A stretch of DNA of 16,816 nt from an uncultured Clostridiaceae bacterium (GTDB taxonomy: Bacteria > Bacillota > Clostridia > Lachnospirales > Lachnospiraceae): NCBI GenBank assembly GCA_958441075.1, contig CAUCBQ010000028.1:1-16816 (forward strand), in the 5' to 3' direction. Numbering within the stretch: position 1 is the first letter of the stretch; each line of letters starts with the position of its first letter. The notes below the pieces were generated by a model. It was not told the DNA's origin, made no database searches, and was given only the letters and a program-made list of their open reading frames with translations. Made by a program: the position numbers and the translations under genes. Below are positions 13,698 through 16,816 of this stretch, one piece after another.

Positions 13698-14596
13698 TGG
13701 CGGCTAAAAAAGGTTTAGGAAAAGGTTTGGGGGCAATCTTTGGGGAGGAAGTTATTAAGGAACAGAAAGAAAAGATTGCCATGGAAGATGGAAAAGGAAA
13801 AGAACTGATGGTAAAGCTTTCTCTGATTCAGCCCAATAAGGAGCAGCCTAGAAAGACCTTTGATCAGGAAAAGCTTCAGGAGCTGTCTGCTTCAATCAAA
13901 CGGTATGGGATTCTTCAGCCTCTTCTGGTAAAGAAAAGCGGGAGCTTTTATGAGATTATTGCCGGAGAGAGAAGATGGAGAGCCGCTCAGCTGGCGGGCC
14001 TTAAGGAAGCACCAGTGGTTTTAAAGGAATACAGCCGACAGGAAGCAATGGAAATTTCTCTGATTGAAAATGTCCAGAGGGCAGATTTGAATCCCATTGA
14101 AGAGGCAAAGGCGTATCAGCAGTTGATTCGTGAGTTTAATCTTACTCAGGAAGAGATTGCAGAGAGGGTGGCAAAAAACAGAGCGACTATTACAAACACA
14201 ATGCGTCTTTTAAAGCTGGATGAGAAGATTCAGGAAATGTTGATTCAGGGCATTATTAGCAGCGGACATGCCAGAGCCCTTCTTTCTCTGGATGGAGCGA
14301 CGCTTCAGTTAAAGGCTGCAAAGGAGATTGTAGAAAAGAGCCTAAGTGTTCGGGAAACCGAACGGATGGTAAAACGGATGGTCAGGGAAGCCGCTGGAGA
14401 AGAAGAGAAGAAAGAAAAGAAGCAGGATGATGCTTTGATGCTGATCTATCAAAATCTGGAAGACAGGATGAAAACCATTATGGGAACAAAGGTCAGCATA
14501 CATAATAAGGATAAGAATAAGGGCCGTATTGAAATTGAATACTATTCAGAGGCAGAATTGGAACGAATTGTAGAAATGATTGAATCTATTCATTAG
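13697..14596 (+). CDS. parB: Chromosome-partitioning protein ParB (Spo0J)
   Basis: A 299-residue CTP-dependent DNA clamp that loads at parS and slides or spreads to build the partition complex and recruit SMC. Seen: the N-terminal KKGLGKGLGAIF (4-15), the usual ParA-stimulating peptide; the ParB/Srx domain with QPRKTF, the CTP-binding GERRWRAA (90-97) and ENVQRADLNPIEEA (124-137); the parS-reading HTH QEEIAERVAKNRATITNTMR (151-170); a charged linker (about 218-240); and a C-terminal dimerisation domain. Length is normal for Spo0J. Three perfect parS sites lie within 2.2 kb on either side, supporting the assignment. A possible nucleoid-occlusion paralogue (noc), often placed after rsmG in Bacilli, is absent here. 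Confidence 0.97.
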   Translation: MAAKKGLGKGLGAIFGEEVIKEQKEKIAMEDGKGKELMVKLSLIQPNKEQPRKTFDQEKLQELSASIKRYGILQPLLVKKSGSFYEIIAGERRWRAAQLAGLKEAPVVLKEYSRQEAMEISLIENVQRADLNPIEEAKAYQQLIREFNLTQEEIAERVAKNRATITNTMRLLKLDEKIQEMLIQGIISSGHARALLSLDGATLQLKAAKEIVEKSLSVRETERMVKRMVREAAGEEEKKEKKQDDALMLIYQNLEDRMKTIMGTKVSIHNKDKNKGRIEIEYYSEAELERIVEMIESIH

Positions 14597-14650
14597 AATT
14601 AAAATACTGCACCAAAGATTCGGATAAAAGTGAGGAGAGATTAGAAAAGA

Positions 14651-15163
14651 ATGGAAAACAGTATGTTATTTGAACTTCCATTTGATCCGGCATATGTGAT
14701 TGTGATATTGTCAGGACTGGTAGCAATTCTATTAATACTGGTAATTGCTGTTATGGCAAAGCTGAAAAAACTGAGCCGAAAATATGATTATTTTATGCGG
14801 GGAAAGGATGCGGAAACTCTGGAAGACGTGATTCTGGATCAGTTGGAGGAAATTCGTATACTGAAGGCAGAGGATCGGGCGGCCAAGGATTCGATCCGCA
14901 CATTGAACCGAAATTTTCGATCCTCCTTTCAGAAATTTGGGATGGTGAGGTATAATGCATTTCCCGGAATGGGCGGTACTTTGAGTTTTGTGATTGCCCT
15001 TTTGGATTATACCAACAGCGGATTTATTTTGAATTGTCTTCACAGCAAGGAAGGCTGTTATTTATATATGAAGGAAGTAGATGCCGGTAAGACAGAAAAA
15101 GTGTTGGGAAGTGAGGAGCAGGAAGCTCTGGAGCAGGCATTGGGATATGTAAAGAAAAATTAG
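14651..15163 (+). CDS. DUF4446 family membrane-anchored protein
   Basis: A 170-residue protein of unknown function. It has one N-terminal membrane segment (about 15-35, VIVILSGLVAILLILVIAVMA), a short charged helical region with coiled-coil character (about 36-90, including FMRGKDAETLEDVILDQLEEIRIL), then a small domain with QKFGMVRYNAFPGMGGTLSFVIALLDY (about 96-122), the recognisable part of DUF4446. The cytoplasmic placement of the C-terminal domain is inferred. The ATG at 14651 is not well fixed: GAGGAG is about 13 bases away, and a second ATG lies at 14663. It is 54 bases after parB in the same direction with no terminator between, and is closed by a strong terminator, so it probably shares the parAB transcript. 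A link to origin anchoring is a guess from position only. Confidence 0.85.
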   Translation: MENSMLFELPFDPAYVIVILSGLVAILLILVIAVMAKLKKLSRKYDYFMRGKDAETLEDVILDQLEEIRILKAEDRAAKDSIRTLNRNFRSSFQKFGMVRYNAFPGMGGTLSFVIALLDYTNSGFILNCLHSKEGCYLYMKEVDAGKTEKVLGSEEQEALEQALGYVKKN

Positions 15164-15169
15164 CGAGAC

Positions 15170-15207
15170 AAGGATATCTGAAAATCGAATTCAGATATCC
15201 TTTTTTT
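15170..15207 (+). terminator. Terminator of the parA-parB-DUF4446 unit
   Basis: AAGGATATCTGAA (15170-15182) pairs perfectly over 13 positions with TTCAGATATCCTT (15190-15202) around AATCGAA, within a run of seven T (15201-15207). It starts 6 bases after the DUF4446 stop. Confidence 0.93.
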
Positions 15208-15303
15208 GTTTATGGAAGCGAGAAAAATGGCTGTCACGCTTGCAAGAACAGATATTTGACAACTGATAATCAGCGGCGAAACTCATAAAGCATATTTCGG
15301 CGT

Positions 15304-15319
15304 TGTTTCACGTGAAACA
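15304..15319. promoter_or_regulatory. parS: parS site 3
   Basis: TGTTTCACGTGAAACA, identical to sites 1 and 2. It lies in the 211-base interval between DUF4446 and the proline-rich gene, 56 bases before that gene's start, where it overlaps the expected promoter zone. A TTGACA at 15256 has no good -10 at normal spacing. TATGAT at 15338-15343 has no good -35. Confidence 0.95.
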
Positions 15320-15374
15320 TTTTTTGAGTTTGCCGCATATGATAGAAGTGAAAGATATAGGTAGGGACAGATGA

Positions 15375-16592
15375 ATGGAAGAATTTAAGAGTATGTATCC
15401 CAGAGGAATTCGTGTGATACAGAGTTATGTGTCGGAGGTCTGTGACCGGATGGATTATCAGAACAGCCCAATGTATGATGAATGGCCGGAGCAAAGGGTA
15501 GTAGATCAGATATGTAATTCTGTCTGTCAGGCTGTGAGTGAATCTGGGGATATGGGGATTTTGAGAGATGTGTGGGAGTTTCAGGAAAAAAAGATAATTG
15601 AAAAAATGAGTGTAGATGAGGAAAAGACAGAGGCCGCAATCAGTCAAGAGGAAGAGTTAACAGCGATCGATACAAATAAGGAAAAAGAGGAAATTGGAAC
15701 AGAGGAATTAAAAAACAGAGAGGAAAATGAAAGTAAAAAGAATAAAACAGACGAAAACAGAACAGAGGATATGAAAGAAGGGGCGGAAGAGAAGAACATA
15801 GAAGGGGCGGCGTTAAAAACAGAAAATAAGAAAATACCGGTAATGGAAAAGGAAAGCGGAGAGGAGATGAAAATAGAAGAGACGGAAGAAACAGCTTACA
15901 ATGAAGAAGATATTCACCAGATAACAACAGAGGCGGATTGGAAGGAAAATAGCAGAATTATAGAAAGTCAGGAAATGAGACCGCCGTTGAGACGATGGTG
16001 GAATGGATGGGGAATAAATGGGATTGGACCCGATGTGCAGGGGATGGCCTGGGGTATGGGGCCTATGTATGCTCCGGTTGGTTCGATGGGAGCAGGAAAC
16101 AATCCAGGAATGCAGAGCCAGGAGATGAGACGTCCGCCATATTCACCGCATGGTTCCGGCCCGATGCGTCCACCGCATCCACTGCAGGGTCCTAGCCCGA
16201 TGCGTCCACCGTATCCACCGCATGGTTCCGGGCCGATGCGTCCACCGTATCCACCGCATGGTTCCGGGCCGATGCTCCCACCGTATCCACCGCAGGGTCC
16301 TGGCCCGATGCGTCCACCGCATCCACCGCATGGTTCCGGGCCGATGCATCCACCGTATCCACCGCAGGGTCCTGGCCCGATGCGTCCACCGTATCCACCG
16401 CATGGTTCCGGGCCGATGCATCCACCGCATGGTTCCGGGCCGATGCGTCCTCCCTATCCGCCACAGGGTTCCGGTTCCACACGGCCTCCCAAACAGGATG
16501 AGTATCCAACATGGTTTTGGGATATTGTAAAGACACTGATTTTGGATGAGATGCAGGATCGGCGGTGCCGCAGAGGGATGTGTATTAATTAG
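15375..16592 (+). CDS. Uncharacterised protein with proline-rich repeat region
   Basis: A 405-residue protein I do not recognise as a named family. Four parts are visible. Residues 1 to about 80 look folded (MYPRGIRVIQSYVSEVCDRM, SPMYDEWPEQRVVDQI), a pattern I recall from unnamed clostridial proteins. About 80-200 is extremely Glu/Lys/Asn-rich and probably disordered. About 205-255 is Gly/Met/Trp-rich. About 260-370 is a tandem repeat of 12-residue units of the form GSGPMRPPYPPH. The last 31 residues (375-405, YPTWFWDIVKTLILDEMQD, then RRCRRGMC) again look ordered, possibly an amphipathic helix with two Cys. There is no signal peptide or clear membrane segment. The ATG at 15375 is preferred; an out-of-frame ATG lies at 15371 and the ribosome-binding site (AGGTAGGGA) is weak. 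It follows parS3 and has no visible partner gene. Scaffold, surface or spore-related roles are possible but unsupported. Confidence 0.8.
   Translation: MEEFKSMYPRGIRVIQSYVSEVCDRMDYQNSPMYDEWPEQRVVDQICNSVCQAVSESGDMGILRDVWEFQEKKIIEKMSVDEEKTEAAISQEEELTAIDTNKEKEEIGTEELKNREENESKKNKTDENRTEDMKEGAEEKNIEGAALKTENKKIPVMEKESGEEMKIEETEETAYNEEDIHQITTEADWKENSRIIESQEMRPPLRRWWNGWGINGIGPDVQGMAWGMGPMYAPVGSMGAGNNPGMQSQEMRRPPYSPHGSGPMRPPHPLQGPSPMRPPYPPHGSGPMRPPYPPHGSGPMLPPYPPQGPGPMRPPHPPHGSGPMHPPYPPQGPGPMRPPYPPHGSGPMHPPHGSGPMRPPYPPQGSGSTRPPKQDEYPTWFWDIVKTLILDEMQDRRCRRGMCIN
16152..16466 (+). repeat. In-frame 36-bp tandem repeat (minisatellite) encoding Pro-rich units
   Basis: Nine consecutive units begin at 16152, 16188, 16224, 16260, 16296, 16332, 16368, 16404 and 16431; all are 36 bases except the 27-base unit at 16404. 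A degenerate tenth starts at 16467. Each encodes G(S/P)(G/S)PM(R/L/H)PP(Y/H)P(P/L)(H/Q). Units fall into two sequence types, one with GGTTCCGGGCCG and one with GGTCCTGGCCCG. The repeat has no stop codon in several frames on both strands, which creates long false reading frames. Confidence 0.93.
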
Positions 16593-16616
16593 AATAAATA
16601 TTCAAAAAAGATTAAG

Positions 16617-16645
16617 TTGTAGTTTTAACGGTTATTATATAAAAT
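16617..16645 (+). promoter_or_regulatory. Candidate promoter of the right-edge gene
   Basis: TTGTAG (16617-16622), a 17-base spacer, TAAAAT (16640-16645). The ATG at 16677 follows 31 bases later. Quality is moderate because the region is AT-rich. Confidence 0.5.
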
Positions 16646-16676
16646 AGAAGTGAGCAGAGAAAGATCTGAAAAAGGA

Positions 16677-16816
16677 ATGAATAAACAGATGAAAAAAATA
16701 TTGCAGAGAGCAGGTATTCTGCTTGCTGTTTTTCTTGTAGCATTGATCGTATATTTTATAAGTGCGTACAGGACATCAGAGCAGGGAGATGCCGTATATT
16801 CATCCATGGATGAACC
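16677..16816 (+). CDS. N-terminus of a membrane-anchored protein (cut by window edge)
   Basis: 46 complete codons are visible. The protein begins MNKQMKKILQRAGILL, has one hydrophobic segment (about residues 12-30) preceded by Lys/Arg residues, and continues YRTSEQGDAVYSSMDE. This is a signal-anchor arrangement with the rest expected outside the membrane. AAAGG (16671-16675) lies only two bases before this ATG, so the in-frame ATG at 16689 (MKKILQRAG) is a reasonable alternative start. A promoter candidate at 16617-16645 suggests it is transcribed separately from the proline-rich gene. The family cannot be assigned from this fragment. Confidence 0.65.
   Translation, partial: MNKQMKKILQRAGILLAVFLVALIVYFISAYRTSEQGDAVYSSMDE

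Noticed and set aside
15256..15284. TTGACA as promoter of the proline-rich gene
   Set aside because: At 16-18 bases of spacing there is no -10-like sequence; CATAAA is 22 bases away.
16152..16466. CRISPR-like array, because units are 36 bases long
   Set aside because: The units are directly contiguous with no spacers, and they encode an in-frame protein repeat.
16143..16536. Long Arg/His/Trp- or Ala/Asp-rich reading frames on both strands over the repeat
   Set aside because: They arise because the 36-bp unit has no stop codon in several frames. The frame of the 405-residue protein is the only one continuing into non-repetitive, ordered sequence on both sides.

Overview
This window looks like the replication-origin region of a low- to mid-GC Gram-positive anaerobe of the class Clostridia, most likely family Lachnospiraceae. 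The evidence is the gene order, the L34 protein sequence (opening MKMTFQPKKRQRAKVHGF), strong AGGAGG ribosome-binding sites, sigma-A promoters of the TTGACG-17-TATAAT type, and a ParAB/parS system of the Soj/Spo0J type. Species cannot be named from the sequence alone.

Layout. At the left edge dnaA runs leftward and is cut by the window after 401 codons. An origin-type intergenic region with DnaA boxes (about 1206-1618) separates it from a rightward gene for an ECF-transporter S component. The conserved rightward block follows: rpmH, rnpA, yidD, yidC and jag/khpB (ribosome protein, RNase P protein, membrane insertion, RNA binding), then, after a terminator, mnmE, mnmG and rsmG (tRNA wobble-uridine modification and 16S rRNA methylation). 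From 9483 to 12593 the usual order is interrupted by a LacI-family regulator, a leftward endonuclease IV gene and a leftward alpha/beta-hydrolase gene. The core resumes with parA, parB and a DUF4446 membrane protein, then a 405-residue protein with a proline-rich repeat region, then the start of another membrane-anchored protein cut by the right edge.

How the parts work together. DnaA and its boxes start replication. ParA, ParB and three identical 16-bp parS sites (11594, 12790, 15304) would organise and segregate the newly copied origin. The rest of the core is growth-linked translation and membrane-biogenesis machinery. The two leftward genes nfo and the hydrolase are oriented against the fork if replication starts at the left end.

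The signals most worth a second look are: a parS site buried at the centre of a long terminator-like hairpin; three near-identical operator-like palindromes, two before and one at the end of the lacI-family gene; the proline-rich protein beside parS3, with conserved-looking ends and a 36-bp in-frame repeat; and the transporter gene placed between the origin and rpmH. No tRNA, rRNA, insertion sequence, CRISPR array or prophage was seen.
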